This document shows positions 17,717-26,300 of a DNA stretch of 64,000 bases, piece after piece. The stretch covers positions 3,438 through 67,437 of the forward strand of contig CAZOLV010000014.1 of NCBI GenBank assembly GCA_964580725.1, written 5' to 3'. Source of the DNA: Amarolinea sp964580725. Its GTDB lineage: Bacteria; Chloroflexota; Anaerolineae; SSC4; Amarolineaceae. Within the stretch, counting starts at the first letter, position 1. The number at the start of each line of letters is the position of its first letter. Under the pieces are notes generated by a model, which saw only the letters and a list, made by a program, of their open reading frames with translations, made no database searches and had not been told where the DNA came from. The position numbers were made by a program, and so were the translations under genes.

Positions 17717-19230
17717 AACGCCAGGCCGGTCAGCGTCGTAACCTGTGCTGCTGGCTGTGCGTTTTGGTATGCGAGATAGAAGCGCCTGGCCCTCCGGCCC
17801 CCTCAGTTGGGGCGTGTGTGAGAGAGACGGTCACGACAGGCCCCCTTCGACAGGTTCAGGGGGCGGGGCGGTGCCTGACTCGATTTTTGTACGGAGTCGT
17901 TCGAAATTTGATCGCTTGGACCGAACAACGTTTACGTCACTGGGGGCAGCGTTGGCGCAAGGCAGCGCCGCGTAGCGCCCCGCTTTTCATTTCATGCGCA
18001 CTGCCGATCGCGCTGCTGGCGGCTTTGATCGTCAGTTGTGCGCCCGGTTTTGGGCCGGAACCGACCAGGAGCGCGCCAACGGCAACCGATACGCCGGCGC
18101 CCACCGCCGTCCCCACCGCGCTGCCCACCGATACGGCGACCGCTGCTCCCACGCACACGCCGACCGCCGCTGCGACCAACACGCCGACGACTGCCCCAAG
18201 CGATACGCCCACGGTGACGCCCCGCGCCACGGTTGCGCCGTTGCCGGCGGCCACGGGTGCGGTCTCTCCCACCGCCGCAATCAGCGGCAGTGTTCCTGTG
18301 ACCGATGATCTGCGGGTGCACTCGCTCGATGCGACGCTCAACATCCTTCTGCTCGGCTCCGATCAGCGCCCCGGCGACGGCACCTGGCGTACCGATACCA
18401 TCATGGTGGCGGCGGTAGATTGGAAGAACGAGCGCATCGGCCTGGTCAGCATTCCCCGCGATCTGTGGGTCAACATCGCTGGCTATGGCGATTCGCGCAT
18501 CAACATGGCCGATTTCGTGGGTGAAAAGGAGATCAAATACCCTGGCGGCGGGTCGGCCCTGCTTGGACGCGTTATTTCGGAGACGCTGGGTATCCGCACG
18601 GATCGCTTTGCGCGCATGAATCTGCTGGCCTTCGAGCAGGCAATTGACACCATCGGCGGCGTCTCGGTGACGCTCGACTGCCCGCTGCGTGAGGCAACGC
18701 CCGACCCCAACAATCCTGATCAATTGCTCGAAGTCTATTTCGAGCCGGGGACGTATCATTTCGATGGGCACGAGGCGCGCATGTACGCCTCGTACCGTTA
18801 CTACACCGGCGATTGGGACCGCTCACGCCGCCAACAGCAGGTGCTCCTGGCCATTCGCCAACAGGCGTTGTCGTTCGACATCATTCCGAAGATCCCGGCG
18901 CTGTGGGCGACGTTCAGCAAGGCGATCCAGACCGATCTCAGCTTGCGCGAAATCTTCGACCTGACGACGTTCGGTTTGCGCCTGGACATGAAGAACGTGC
19001 ACGGCAAGGTGATTGACTATCGCCTGGTCACTCCCTACAAGACGCCGGGCGGCGCTCAAGTCCTGGTGCCAAAACGGGCCGAGATCGTCGCGGCGATCAA
19101 CGGCATCTTCGATACACCGCCGATGGAAGAGACATCTGCCAGGCCGGCGGCCGGTTGCAAGACGATCCAGCCGACGCCAACTGTTGTCATCACAGCGACG
19201 GCGACCATCACACCCTCTGTTCCAAACTGA
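17713..19230 (+). CDS. LytR-CpsA-Psr family protein 3
   Basis: Third LCP paralogue, up to 505 residues. The start at 17713 overlaps the previous stop by 4 bases, but the first ~90 residues are unusual and partly encoded by a CCCTTCGACAGG-type palindromic repeat (17841-17863). A hydrophobic stretch ending LLAALIVSC (around residue 111) looks like a lipobox, so a later start is possible. A ~75-residue TPT/APT linker precedes the LCP domain (LLGSDQRPGDGTWRTD, SIPRDLWVN, SRINMADF, DRSRRQQQ). Thr/Pro-rich C-terminus. The three-gene set suggests stepwise duplication. Confidence 0.9.
   Translation: MKRQAGQRRNLCCWLCVLVCEIEAPGPPAPSVGACVRETVTTGPLRQVQGAGRCLTRFLYGVVRNLIAWTEQRLRHWGQRWRKAAPRSAPLFISCALPIALLAALIVSCAPGFGPEPTRSAPTATDTPAPTAVPTALPTDTATAAPTHTPTAAATNTPTTAPSDTPTVTPRATVAPLPAATGAVSPTAAISGSVPVTDDLRVHSLDATLNILLLGSDQRPGDGTWRTDTIMVAAVDWKNERIGLVSIPRDLWVNIAGYGDSRINMADFVGEKEIKYPGGGSALLGRVISETLGIRTDRFARMNLLAFEQAIDTIGGVSVTLDCPLREATPDPNNPDQLLEVYFEPGTYHFDGHEARMYASYRYYTGDWDRSRRQQQVLLAIRQQALSFDIIPKIPALWATFSKAIQTDLSLREIFDLTTFGLRLDMKNVHGKVIDYRLVTPYKTPGGAQVLVPKRAEIVAAINGIFDTPPMEETSARPAAGCKTIQPTPTVVITATATITPSVPN
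17841..17863. repeat. CCCTTCGACAGG..CAGGG palindromic repeat inside LCP3
   Basis: Imperfect palindrome CCCCCTTCGACAGGTTCAGG plus GGG, of the CCCTTCGACAAGCTCAGGG type found dispersed in many bacterial genomes. A second copy (CCCTGAGCTTGCCGAAGGG) lies at 63740-63758 in the Rhs pseudogene. Here it falls in frame in the N-terminal region of LCP3. Confidence 0.65.
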
Positions 19231-19238
19231 GAACCTGC

Positions 19239-19691
19239 ATGATCTACTACGCGATTGCCACTCGCCCCACTTACCTGAGCCAGGCGGACGAAATCGTCGT
19301 GCGCTTGGGCGGAGGACGCCGGCCGCGTGCGGCGGTCAAGTCGCTGCAAGGGGATGCGCAGGCCTGTCTCGACAGCGGCGGGCGCCTGGTGCGCCTGCTG
19401 CTGCGCGACAGCAAAATCCTGCACCTGGGGCAGCGTTTCAGCGGCCTGCCGGTCGTGACGCAGCCGCCGCAGCCAACGCCGAGCGGTTTCATCGGCTACG
19501 ATCTGGCGGCGCGTGTGGCGACCATCTTCCTCTTTCCCACGCCCGACGACGCCATTGCACAGCATCTGGCGCGCAACGCCACCTTCGACTTCGACACGAA
19601 CGAACACCTGCTAGCGGTGCGCCTGGCAGCCGCCGGTGAGAACAACCGGCGCGCTGCCGATCTCTACCGCTCGCTCGCCTTCCTGCGTTAG
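19239..19691 (+). CDS. Hypothetical protein, 150 residues
   Basis: Follows LCP3 by 8 bases, so probably the last gene of that operon. Starts at ATG 19239 (MIYYAIATRPTYLSQADEIV). Soluble, with no signal peptide or membrane segment. The N-terminal half has an alternating hydrophobic pattern (about 30-60) suggesting beta strands around a Gly/Arg-rich turn; a short C-terminal helix carries AVRLAAAGENNRRAADLYRS. No family recognised. Longer frames reaching upstream overlap the LCP3 tail and are unlikely. Confidence 0.7.
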   Translation: MIYYAIATRPTYLSQADEIVVRLGGGRRPRAAVKSLQGDAQACLDSGGRLVRLLLRDSKILHLGQRFSGLPVVTQPPQPTPSGFIGYDLAARVATIFLFPTPDDAIAQHLARNATFDFDTNEHLLAVRLAAAGENNRRAADLYRSLAFLR

Positions 19692-19713
19692 CAGCGCAGC
19701 GAGGCCTCATCTT

Positions 19714-20577
19714 TCAGCGTGGGCGGTCTACCAGCAGCAGACTGCCCAGAACAAGGCTGCCGCCCAACATCTGCATGGCAGTCAGCGATTCGCCCAGCAG
19801 CAGATTCGCCGCGGTGACAGTGATGAGCGGTTCGACGACGCCGAGCAGCGCCAGTTGTGTACTTCCTACCCGTTTGATGGCGGCGAACATCGTCAAGCGG
19901 GCGATCACCGTGCCCAATAGACTGATGCCCAACACAGGCTGCCAGCCGGCCCAGGTTGTTGGCAGTGGGCTGCCACCAAGCAGCAGCCGCACACTGATCG
20001 CGATGAGCGCCATGAAGCTGATAACGTACAGGGCAACGGCCCGCGCCGCAATTGCGCGCAGCACGAACTGGCCGATGACCAGGTGCAGCGCATAGGTGAC
20101 GATGGCGAAGGCGACCAGCAGAAGTCCAAGCGCATCGCTGCGCTGTCCGCCCACCTCGACCAGCAGCGCCACTCCGAGCAGGGCAATGGCCAGGCGCGCC
20201 AGCCGCCGCATTGTCAGCGGTTCGCCGCGCAGACGCAGCAGCAGGATGACCACCGCCGGGTAGAGGTAGAAAATCAGAGTGGTCAGCGAGGCGTCGAGAC
20301 GGGTCAGGCCCCAGTAGTAGCTGAGCTGCGCCGTGGCGTTGGCGGCGGCCATCAGCAGGCAGCCCCACAGGGCGCGGCGCGGAATCGGCAGTAAGGCGCG
20401 CCAGCGGGCGAGGAAGATCAGCCAGAGGATGAGCGCGGCGGTCGTCAGGCGCAGGGCGGTGAAGGTGTTTGGATCAAGCCCGGCGCGGTAGGCGAGCTTG
20501 GCGAAGATCGAGTTCAGGCCGAGCGCCACGCTGCCCATGAAGGCCAGGAAAAGCCCTCCATAGGCGTGATTACGCAT
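19714..20577 (-). CDS. EamA/DMT superfamily transporter
   Basis: 287-residue integral membrane protein with about ten hydrophobic helices in two tandem EamA halves. The first half shows GLNSIFAKLAYRAGLDPNTFTALR, the usual DMT signature; the second repeats the pattern with LLGTVIARLTMFAAIKRVGS and ALLGVVEPLITV. Such proteins export amino acids, nucleotides or metabolites; the substrate here cannot be predicted. Its start overlaps the end of the upstream membrane protein gene by 8 bases, so the two are co-transcribed and convergent with the LCP operon. Confidence 0.9.
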   Translation of the reverse strand: MRNHAYGGLFLAFMGSVALGLNSIFAKLAYRAGLDPNTFTALRLTTAALILWLIFLARWRALLPIPRRALWGCLLMAAANATAQLSYYWGLTRLDASLTTLIFYLYPAVVILLLRLRGEPLTMRRLARLAIALLGVALLVEVGGQRSDALGLLLVAFAIVTYALHLVIGQFVLRAIAARAVALYVISFMALIAISVRLLLGGSPLPTTWAGWQPVLGISLLGTVIARLTMFAAIKRVGSTQLALLGVVEPLITVTAANLLLGESLTAMQMLGGSLVLGSLLLVDRPR

Positions 20578-21247
20578 CGGAAGCTGTTTCGGCGCCGATG
20601 AGCAACGCCCCGCACAGCAGCAGGCCGCCGCCCAGCGGCAAGACCCAGCCGCCCCAACCCAGGCCCAGGGCGTGATGGTAGACCGTTTCGACGGCGGGAC
20701 GCAGGCGCAGCCACTGCCAGAGGGGCAGGATCGTGGTCGCGGGCGCCAACAGCGCCAGCGCCAGCGCCAACACCCGACGCCAGCCCGGCCGCGTCTGCAA
20801 GTCGAGCCAGGGGGCGAGGAGCGCGACGCTCACGATGGCGATCAGCAGGACGATCTGCGGCCGGAACTCCGCCTGGCGAAAGGTGACCGGCGACCAGGCT
20901 GGAGGAAGCAGGGCCAGCGCACAGGGGATGGCGAGCAGCGCCAACAGCAGGCGTCCCCACGACGGCAGACCGGGTTGGCTGAGAATGGCCAGCAGGCTCA
21001 GCCCCAGGCCGAGGCTGAAGAGGGGTAGATAGAAGTATTCCCGCGTGACCGGTAAAGCGCCGCTGCGCACGTCCGGTAGGAACTTGACATATTCTGCCAG
21101 ATCGATCCCCAACAGCGCCAGGCCGGCGCTCGAGGCATTGACCCACGGTCCCCACACTGCGCCGGCCAGCCCGATCAACCCTGCGGCGACGAGCAGGCGG
21201 GCGCTCAGGCGGCGCAGTCCTGCTCGGCTCGATAGATGTGCGCTCAT
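20570..21247 (-). CDS. Predicted polytopic membrane protein of unknown function
   Basis: 225 residues with about six hydrophobic segments (roughly 17-36, 70-90, 95-117, 130-150, 160-185, 195-217). No catalytic motif. The first loop (WVNASSAGLALLGIDLAEYVKFLPD) probably lies outside the membrane. Overlaps the DMT transporter gene by 8 bases and lies 9 bases from the thioesterase stop, so it belongs to a three-gene - strand group. No family recognised. Confidence 0.75.
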   Translation of the reverse strand: MSAHLSSRAGLRRLSARLLVAAGLIGLAGAVWGPWVNASSAGLALLGIDLAEYVKFLPDVRSGALPVTREYFYLPLFSLGLGLSLLAILSQPGLPSWGRLLLALLAIPCALALLPPAWSPVTFRQAEFRPQIVLLIAIVSVALLAPWLDLQTRPGWRRVLALALALLAPATTILPLWQWLRLRPAVETVYHHALGLGWGGWVLPLGGGLLLCGALLIGAETASDA

Positions 21248-21256
21248 GTTGACCTT

Positions 21257-21790
21257 CTACTGAGATCCATTGGTCGAATCGCTCGTCGAGGCGCTCGCCG
21301 AGCCATTGGTCAAGGTTGCTTTGTGGCGGCGGGCGCGCAACAACCGTTCTTGCTGGCGGGCGCGTCCGTCCTCGAACCGCTGTCTGTCCTGGTCGTTGGC
21401 AATGTGCAGCGGCGGCACGGCGGTGGGGCGGCGTTGGTCGTCCAGCGCCACGTAGACGACGAAGGCGGTGTTGGTCAGGGTGCGTGCGCCGGTCAGAATG
21501 CGTTCGGCGTAGACCGTGACCATCGTTTCGATGCTGGTACGACCGACGTAGGTGACGCAGGCCTCCAGGATGATCAAGTCGCCGACGAAGACGGGCGCAT
21601 CGAAGGTGAGGGAGTCAATGGCGACGGTGACGCAGGGGCGGTGCGAGTGGCGCATGGCGGCCAGTGCGCCTGCCTCGTCCACCAGTTTCATGATCCAGCC
21701 GCCGTGCACGTTGCCTTGCGAATTGGCGTGTTCTGGCTGCATGAACATGTGCAATTGGGTTTGCGTTTCTTGCGCTGAGCGTGCATTCAT
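21257..21790 (-). CDS. Acyl-CoA thioesterase (hotdog fold, YciA/BFIT-like)
   Basis: Hydrolyses acyl-CoA to free fatty acid and CoA. The 177-residue protein carries the family signature NSQGNVHGGWIMKLVDEAG, with the conserved N and G and the active-site Asp/Glu on the hotdog helix, then VTVAIDSLTFDAPVFVGDL. The ATG at 21790 gives a normal N-terminus; the longer frame would read into the AAACCTGACAGGTTT repeats. The C-terminal tail is Ser/Thr/Asn-rich. First gene of the thioesterase-membrane protein-DMT group. Confidence 0.93.
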   Translation of the reverse strand: MNARSAQETQTQLHMFMQPEHANSQGNVHGGWIMKLVDEAGALAAMRHSHRPCVTVAIDSLTFDAPVFVGDLIILEACVTYVGRTSIETMVTVYAERILTGARTLTNTAFVVYVALDDQRRPTAVPPLHIANDQDRQRFEDGRARQQERLLRARRHKATLTNGSASASTSDSTNGSQ

Positions 21791-21811
21791 GACAAGTGGT
21801 CCTCTTGAAGT

Positions 21812-22062
21812 TACAAACCTGACAGGTTTCGGGTTTCGCAAACCTGACAGGTTTTACAAACCTGTCAGGTTTTGGGTTTCGNNNNNNNNNNNNNNNNNNN
21901 NNNNNNNNNNNNNNNNNNNNNNNNNNNNNNNNNNNNNNNNNNNNNNNNNNNNNNNNNNNNNNNNNNNNNNNNNNNNNNNNNGGGTTTCGGGTTTCGCAAA
22001 CCTGACAGGTTTTACAAACCTGTCAGGTTTTGGGTTTCGCAAACCTGACAGGTTTCGGTTTT
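21812..22062. repeat. AAACCTGACAGGTTT palindrome array spanning the assembly gap
   Basis: Both sides of the gap carry the same ~43-base unit: GGGTTTCGCAAACCTGACAG then GTTTTACAAACCTGTCAGGTTTT. At least six AAACCTG-A/T-CAGGTTT palindromes are visible. The array fills the region between the thioesterase start and the glycosyltransferase stop; no gene or promoter was recognised in it. Confidence 0.85.
21882..21981. other. Assembly gap of 100 N
   Basis: Exactly 100 N, a conventional placeholder, so the true distance is unknown. Identical repeat units on both sides explain why assembly failed here. Confidence 0.98.
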
Positions 22063-23224
22063 AGGAACCGGCGGCTTTGTGATAGGCGCCCAACAACTGC
22101 GCCGCTGAGGCCTGCCAGGTGAAGCGCGCCGCCTGGTTGAAGCCGCGGCGGCGCATCTCCGCCCGCCAGGGTTGATCGGTCAAGGCGCGCTCCATCGCGG
22201 CCGCCAGGCCGGCGGGATCGTCAGCGTCGGTCAGCAGGGCCGCATCGCCGGCCGCTTCCGGCAGCGAAGAGTTATTGGCGCACACCACCGGGGCGCCGCA
22301 GGCCAGCGCCTCGATGATGGGGATGCCGAAACCCTCGTAGCGGCTGGGAAAGACGAACAGATTGGCCAGGCTGTAGAGCGTGGGCAAGTCGCTTTCGGGA
22401 ACGTAACCCAGAAACTGCACGAACGGCGCCACACCCTCTCGTTCCACCTGTGCGAAGATGCCCTCTGTGAGCCAGCCTTTGCCGCCGGCAATCACCAGCC
22501 GTTCGGGCAGATCGGTCTGGCGGCGCAGGCGCGCATAGGCGCTGATGAGATGGGCATAGTTCTTGCGCGGTTCCAGCGTGCCGACGCTCAAGATGAAGGG
22601 ATGATCGAGCCGGTAGCGCGTGGCTACGGTGTGGCGCTGTTCCGCCTGCTCCTCCGCCGTGATCGGCCGATAGTGCGGTCCGATGCCTGGATAGACGACC
22701 TCGATGCGCTGCGGTTCGATCTGCAGCAGTTCGATCAGGTCACGCCGTGTGCTGTGCGAATCGGCCAGGATGCACTGCGCTCGCCGTGTTGCGGCAGGCG
22801 CCGCTCGTCGCAGATAGGCCGCCAGGCTTGGCTGGGCGCATTCGGGCACGCGCAGGAACGACAGATCATGCACGGTGATGACACCTCGGGCGCGGCGCAG
22901 GGGGGGCAGAACAAAATCGGGCGAATGGACAAGATCGAACTGGCCGGCGAGCCATTCGAGCGGCAGGGGCAGGCGCAGGCGGTGCCAGAGGATGGCCTGC
23001 TGGCGCGATGAAAGGGGCAGGCGTCGCGATGGAAAGGGGAGTGAAGCGTACACCGTGCGGTCAACGTCAGCCGCCAGCAGCAGGGTGACGTCTGGCCGGA
23101 CGCTTTGGGCGGCCAGTCCGGCGACCAGGCCCTGCGTGTAACGACCGATGCCGGCGCCTTGCAGGAGGGCGGGAGTGTAGTCGAGCGCAATGCGCAGGCG
23201 CGCAGAGGCGATGTGAGCAGGCAT
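22061..23224 (-). CDS. Family 4 glycosyltransferase (GT-B fold)
   Basis: 387-residue retaining glycosyltransferase, probably cytosolic or peripheral on the membrane. The N-terminal domain has GIGRYTQGLV and HSPDFVLPP; the C-terminal GT1 domain has ILSVGTLEPRKNYAHLISAY, VIAGGKGW, and the EX7E motif in RYEGFGIPIIEALACG, which binds the nucleotide-sugar donor. Donor and acceptor sugars cannot be deduced. It lies 2 bases downstream of the GtrA-like gene and near the polymerase gene, a context for surface polysaccharide or glycolipid synthesis. Confidence 0.93.
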   Translation of the reverse strand: MPAHIASARLRIALDYTPALLQGAGIGRYTQGLVAGLAAQSVRPDVTLLLAADVDRTVYASLPFPSRRLPLSSRQQAILWHRLRLPLPLEWLAGQFDLVHSPDFVLPPLRRARGVITVHDLSFLRVPECAQPSLAAYLRRAAPAATRRAQCILADSHSTRRDLIELLQIEPQRIEVVYPGIGPHYRPITAEEQAEQRHTVATRYRLDHPFILSVGTLEPRKNYAHLISAYARLRRQTDLPERLVIAGGKGWLTEGIFAQVEREGVAPFVQFLGYVPESDLPTLYSLANLFVFPSRYEGFGIPIIEALACGAPVVCANNSSLPEAAGDAALLTDADDPAGLAAAMERALTDQPWRAEMRRRGFNQAARFTWQASAAQLLGAYHKAAGS

Positions 23225-23226
23225 TG

Positions 23227-23664
23227 TCAGATGTCCCGGTAGGTCCAGAGACGGTTGACGCCGAAGTTCCAGAAAAGGACGACGCCGATGGCCAGGGCTT
23301 TGGCGAAATTGTAGTCCCAGGGGTGCGCAATGAAGGGTTCGACCAGGTGCAGGACGACGCCGAGCACGATCTGGTTGATGCCGAGACCGATCAGGTTGAC
23401 CAGGGCGAACTTGGGCAGTTGCGTGCGTTTCTTGAACTTGCGGCTTTCGGGATAGGTCCAGAGCCGATTCCAGGTGAAATTGCTGATGACGGCGGCGCTG
23501 AAGCTGAACGGGTTGGCCTGCAGGGGCGTCAAACCGGCCACGAGCACCAGAAAATTGAGCACGCCAAAGTCTACGACGGCGCCGATGGCGCCGACGATGG
23601 CAAACTTGATGAAGCGTGTCATCTCTTTGCGTTGCACACGCACCGGAAAAGTGTTCGGAATCAT
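23227..23664 (-). CDS. GtrA-like membrane protein
   Basis: Small four-helix membrane protein of about 145 residues. GtrA-family proteins are associated with flipping or translocation of polyprenyl-linked sugars for teichoic acid, O-antigen or arabinogalactan decoration. Visible: FIKFAIVGAIGAVVDFGVLNFLV, SNFTWNRLWTYPES, and the terminal NFGVNRLWTYRDI typical of the family. The ATG at 23664 is preferred; MTRFIKF at 23622 is also possible. It is 2 bases from the glycosyltransferase gene, so the two probably act together. Confidence 0.9.
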   Translation of the reverse strand: MIPNTFPVRVQRKEMTRFIKFAIVGAIGAVVDFGVLNFLVLVAGLTPLQANPFSFSAAVISNFTWNRLWTYPESRKFKKRTQLPKFALVNLIGLGINQIVLGVVLHLVEPFIAHPWDYNFAKALAIGVVLFWNFGVNRLWTYRDI

Positions 23665-23740
23665 GCCCCCTCGATCGCTGACGGATGGCCGGACGTTGCC
23701 AGGCGATGCGGCGCCGCCGGCAAGATGCGGCAATAGGCCG

Positions 23741-25327
23741 CTAGTATAGGGTTTCCTGTGGTGTTGTCAAACGGACGATGGGCCGCATTGTGGCCGGGGC
23801 GCCGATAGTCTCCTGGCTGAGCAGGGCGAGCAGCAGTGCCATGTGCAGATAGAGGCGCTGCACCAGCAGGTTGTCGAACAGGTTGTGAATGCTGAGATGC
23901 ACGACTGCGCCCAGCACGCCAAGCGCCACGGCGCGCTTGAAGGCGCTGGCGGCGGGATCGTGCGCCAGCCGCCAGGCCCGTCCCGCCGCAACGATCCAGA
24001 CCAGCAGGTAGGTGACAAGGCCGGGCAGACCAGTTTCGGCCCAGGTGTTGAGGTAGATGTTGTGCGCATGGCCAAGCGGATCGGGCCAGCGCGGCAGCGC
24101 CACCTGCGGGTAGATCACAGCGTAGTTGCCGGCGCCGACTCCCTGCCAGGGGGTGCGCTCGATCATGCGTTGGGCGGCAGTCCAATGGGCAACCCGCTCG
24201 ACGACGGCGAAATTGTCGTCGGTCACCTCCACGGTCATCACGTCGAAACCGCCCAGGTAGGCGTCGAGTTCTGCCAGCCGCCCGCCGACGGCGCCCAGGC
24301 TGAAACCGCCGCGCGCCAGGAGGAGCAGGGCGATCAGCCCGCCAACGCCGATGCTGAGGACTGCGGCGCGCCGGCTGCGCAGCAAGACGACGGTTGCGAC
24401 ACCGGCGCCAACGCCTAACCAGGCCCCGCGTGACCAACTGGCGATGGCGCCGGCGGCGATCAGCGCCGTCATGATGACCAGGGTCAGCGCCCAACGCAGG
24501 GCCGCCCGCCGCTGCGCTGCGTCGCCCCGACGCCAGGCACCGGCGAGATGGGCAGCCGCCCACCAGCAGAGCGAAACCGCCAGCGGCAGGATGAGTCCCA
24601 GATAGCCGGCAAAGGGGTTGGGCTGGCGGAAGGTGCCGTAGGCGCGCAGGAAGCGCCCCAGAATTTGGAAGGCGGGCGGCCCGCTCTGCGTCAGGAACTG
24701 ATAGAGGCCGAGGGTGGCCTGCAGGGCGCCGGCCAGGATCAGGGAAACGACGAGCGCCTGTGTCCAGTCCAGCCGTCGCGTTGGCTCCTGCGCAGGGGCA
24801 CGCCTGGTCTGATGCAGAAGGTCAACGGCGGCGATGTAGAGCAGGAGGGTTTCGATCCACTTGAGCAGTTCGGGCGCGGCGTCTTGCAGCGAGGTGGCGG
24901 GCAGCAGCGAGAAGGCGGCCGCCCCACACATGAGGAGCAGCGGCAGCAGCAGGGGCGCGGCGGTCACTTGCGCAGAGCGCCGCCAGGGGTGCGGCAGCAA
25001 CAGGCGCCCGCTAGAGAGACGCTGCGCCAACCAGGCGGCCAGGGTGACTGACAGCATCGCCTCAGTCGGCCCACCGGCGGCGCCGCCCAGGCTGATCTCG
25101 CCGACCGTGCTGAATGGGATGCTGATGGCCAGCAGCGCCAGGCCAAGCGCAGGGCGCTGCAGGACGGCCAGCGCGACGGTCAGGCCGAGCCATGCGCCGA
25201 ACAGCCAGGCGAGCGGGGCGCGCACCAGCAGCAGCGCCAGCAGGACCAGCCCTGCGACGCCGGCCGCTGTGCGCAGACCGTGCGGCCAAGACGAACGGAA
25301 GAGGAGCGGACCAATTGACGAAGTCAT
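23741..25327 (-). CDS. O-antigen ligase/polymerase-like membrane protein (Wzy/WaaL)
   Basis: 528 residues with about 12 hydrophobic segments. It has the Wzy_C/O-antigen ligase hallmarks: RQPNPFAGYLGLILPLAV, and a large extracytoplasmic loop of ~80 residues ending in GAGNYAVIYP then GHAHNIYLNTWAETGLPGL, whose H-N pair is conserved in the family. These enzymes join or polymerise lipid-linked glycans outside the membrane. The ATG at 25327 is preferred to 25507 because the upstream extension encodes a GGTTCCCCCAGAATTGGGGG-type repeat. It heads the polysaccharide gene group on the - strand. Confidence 0.88.
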   Translation of the reverse strand: MTSSIGPLLFRSSWPHGLRTAAGVAGLVLLALLLVRAPLAWLFGAWLGLTVALAVLQRPALGLALLAISIPFSTVGEISLGGAAGGPTEAMLSVTLAAWLAQRLSSGRLLLPHPWRRSAQVTAAPLLLPLLLMCGAAAFSLLPATSLQDAAPELLKWIETLLLYIAAVDLLHQTRRAPAQEPTRRLDWTQALVVSLILAGALQATLGLYQFLTQSGPPAFQILGRFLRAYGTFRQPNPFAGYLGLILPLAVSLCWWAAAHLAGAWRRGDAAQRRAALRWALTLVIMTALIAAGAIASWSRGAWLGVGAGVATVVLLRSRRAAVLSIGVGGLIALLLLARGGFSLGAVGGRLAELDAYLGGFDVMTVEVTDDNFAVVERVAHWTAAQRMIERTPWQGVGAGNYAVIYPQVALPRWPDPLGHAHNIYLNTWAETGLPGLVTYLLVWIVAAGRAWRLAHDPAASAFKRAVALGVLGAVVHLSIHNLFDNLLVQRLYLHMALLLALLSQETIGAPATMRPIVRLTTPQETLY

Positions 25328-25380
25328 GACAAGCAACATTCTACCCGGTCGGCGTGGGTACGTCAAAGCGGGCTGCGGGG

Positions 25381-25400
25381 TTCCCCCAGAATTGGGGGAA
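25381..25400. repeat. TTCCCCCAGAATTGGGGGAA palindrome
   Basis: TTCCCCCA and TGGGGGAA arms around GAAT, a dispersed palindrome type common in Chloroflexi-like genomes. It lies in the divergent region 25328-25583 between the polymerase gene and the DsbA gene. Apart from this palindrome and the DsbA promoter, nothing else was recognised in that region. Confidence 0.6.
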
Positions 25401-25455
25401 GGGGGGCAGCAACGTCTTCTTAAGGTTCCTTTCATGTTGCACCCGGTCGTTTTCG

Positions 25456-25484
25456 TTGACGAAGCGGCTGTTTGACGGTATACT
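25456..25484 (+). promoter_or_regulatory. Sigma-70-type promoter for the DsbA-VKOR genes
   Basis: TTGACG, 17-base spacer, TATACT, about 100 bases before the DsbA ATG. Near-consensus boxes with optimal spacing. Confidence 0.72.
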
Positions 25485-25583
25485 TGCGCGATGAATCTGC
25501 GTCGCACCCGCGCCGGCAGGCAGAGCAGAGAGGGCGAAGATCAACGCCCGATTTTGTGATGGACGAGGAGAGAGTAGAATCGC

Positions 25584-26300
25584 ATGGCCAAGAAGTCAAG
25601 AGGAAGTATCGGCAAACAGGGTGGAGCCGCGGTGGTTACGCCAGGGACAACGGGTGGATTGCTGCGTAATCCGTTGTTGTTAGTGATCGTGGGGGCGGCG
25701 CTGGTGTTTGCCATTATCGTCATTGTGCAGCAGGCGGCGCTGGCTGGGAGGTCTACGGTTGCCAGCGGCCCAGCAGCGACTCAGGATTCGGCCAAAGGGC
25801 CGGCGGACGCCAAAGTGACCGTGGAGGTCTATTCCGATTTTCAGTGCCCGCACTGCAAGACCTTTGTGCAAAGCGTCGAGCAGCCGCTGGTACAGGAATA
25901 TGTCGAAACAGGTAAAGTGCGGTATGATTACAAGCACTTCATTGTCATCAGCCGGGAATCGGCCGACGCCGCCAATGCGTCGGAATGTGCGGCCGAGCAG
26001 GGCTTCTTCTGGCCTTATCACGATCTGTTGTTCGAACAGCAGTTGGCGCAGGGACGCGATACGGTGAGTAAGCCAAACTTGAAAGCCTTTGGTGGGCGCA
26101 TCGCTGGATTGAACGCAAGCCAGTTCAATGCCTGTGTGGAGAGCGATGAGTACATCGAAATGGTCTACCGTGAGATGCAGCAGGGCACCGACGCCGGGGT
26201 GACGGGGACGCCGTCTGTCTTTGTCAATGGCAAGAAGGTGGACAACTGGCAGAGCTATGAACAGGTCAAGGCGGCCATCGAGGCTGCGTTGGCTGGATGA
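25584..26300 (+). CDS. DsbA-like membrane-anchored thiol:disulfide oxidoreductase
   Basis: Introduces or isomerises disulfide bonds in extracytoplasmic proteins. 238 residues: basic N-terminus, one membrane helix (about 31-52), then a thioredoxin fold with inserted helices (DsbA/BdbD, thioredoxin_4). The active site is C88-P-H-C91 after VEVYSDFQCPHC, and the cis-Pro loop reads GVTGTPSVFVNG. The ATG at 25584 follows a GAGGAGAGAG ribosome-binding site. It overlaps the VKOR gene by 4 bases; VKOR is the expected quinone-linked re-oxidant. Confidence 0.95.
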   Translation: MAKKSRGSIGKQGGAAVVTPGTTGGLLRNPLLLVIVGAALVFAIIVIVQQAALAGRSTVASGPAATQDSAKGPADAKVTVEVYSDFQCPHCKTFVQSVEQPLVQEYVETGKVRYDYKHFIVISRESADAANASECAAEQGFFWPYHDLLFEQQLAQGRDTVSKPNLKAFGGRIAGLNASQFNACVESDEYIEMVYREMQQGTDAGVTGTPSVFVNGKKVDNWQSYEQVKAAIEAALAG

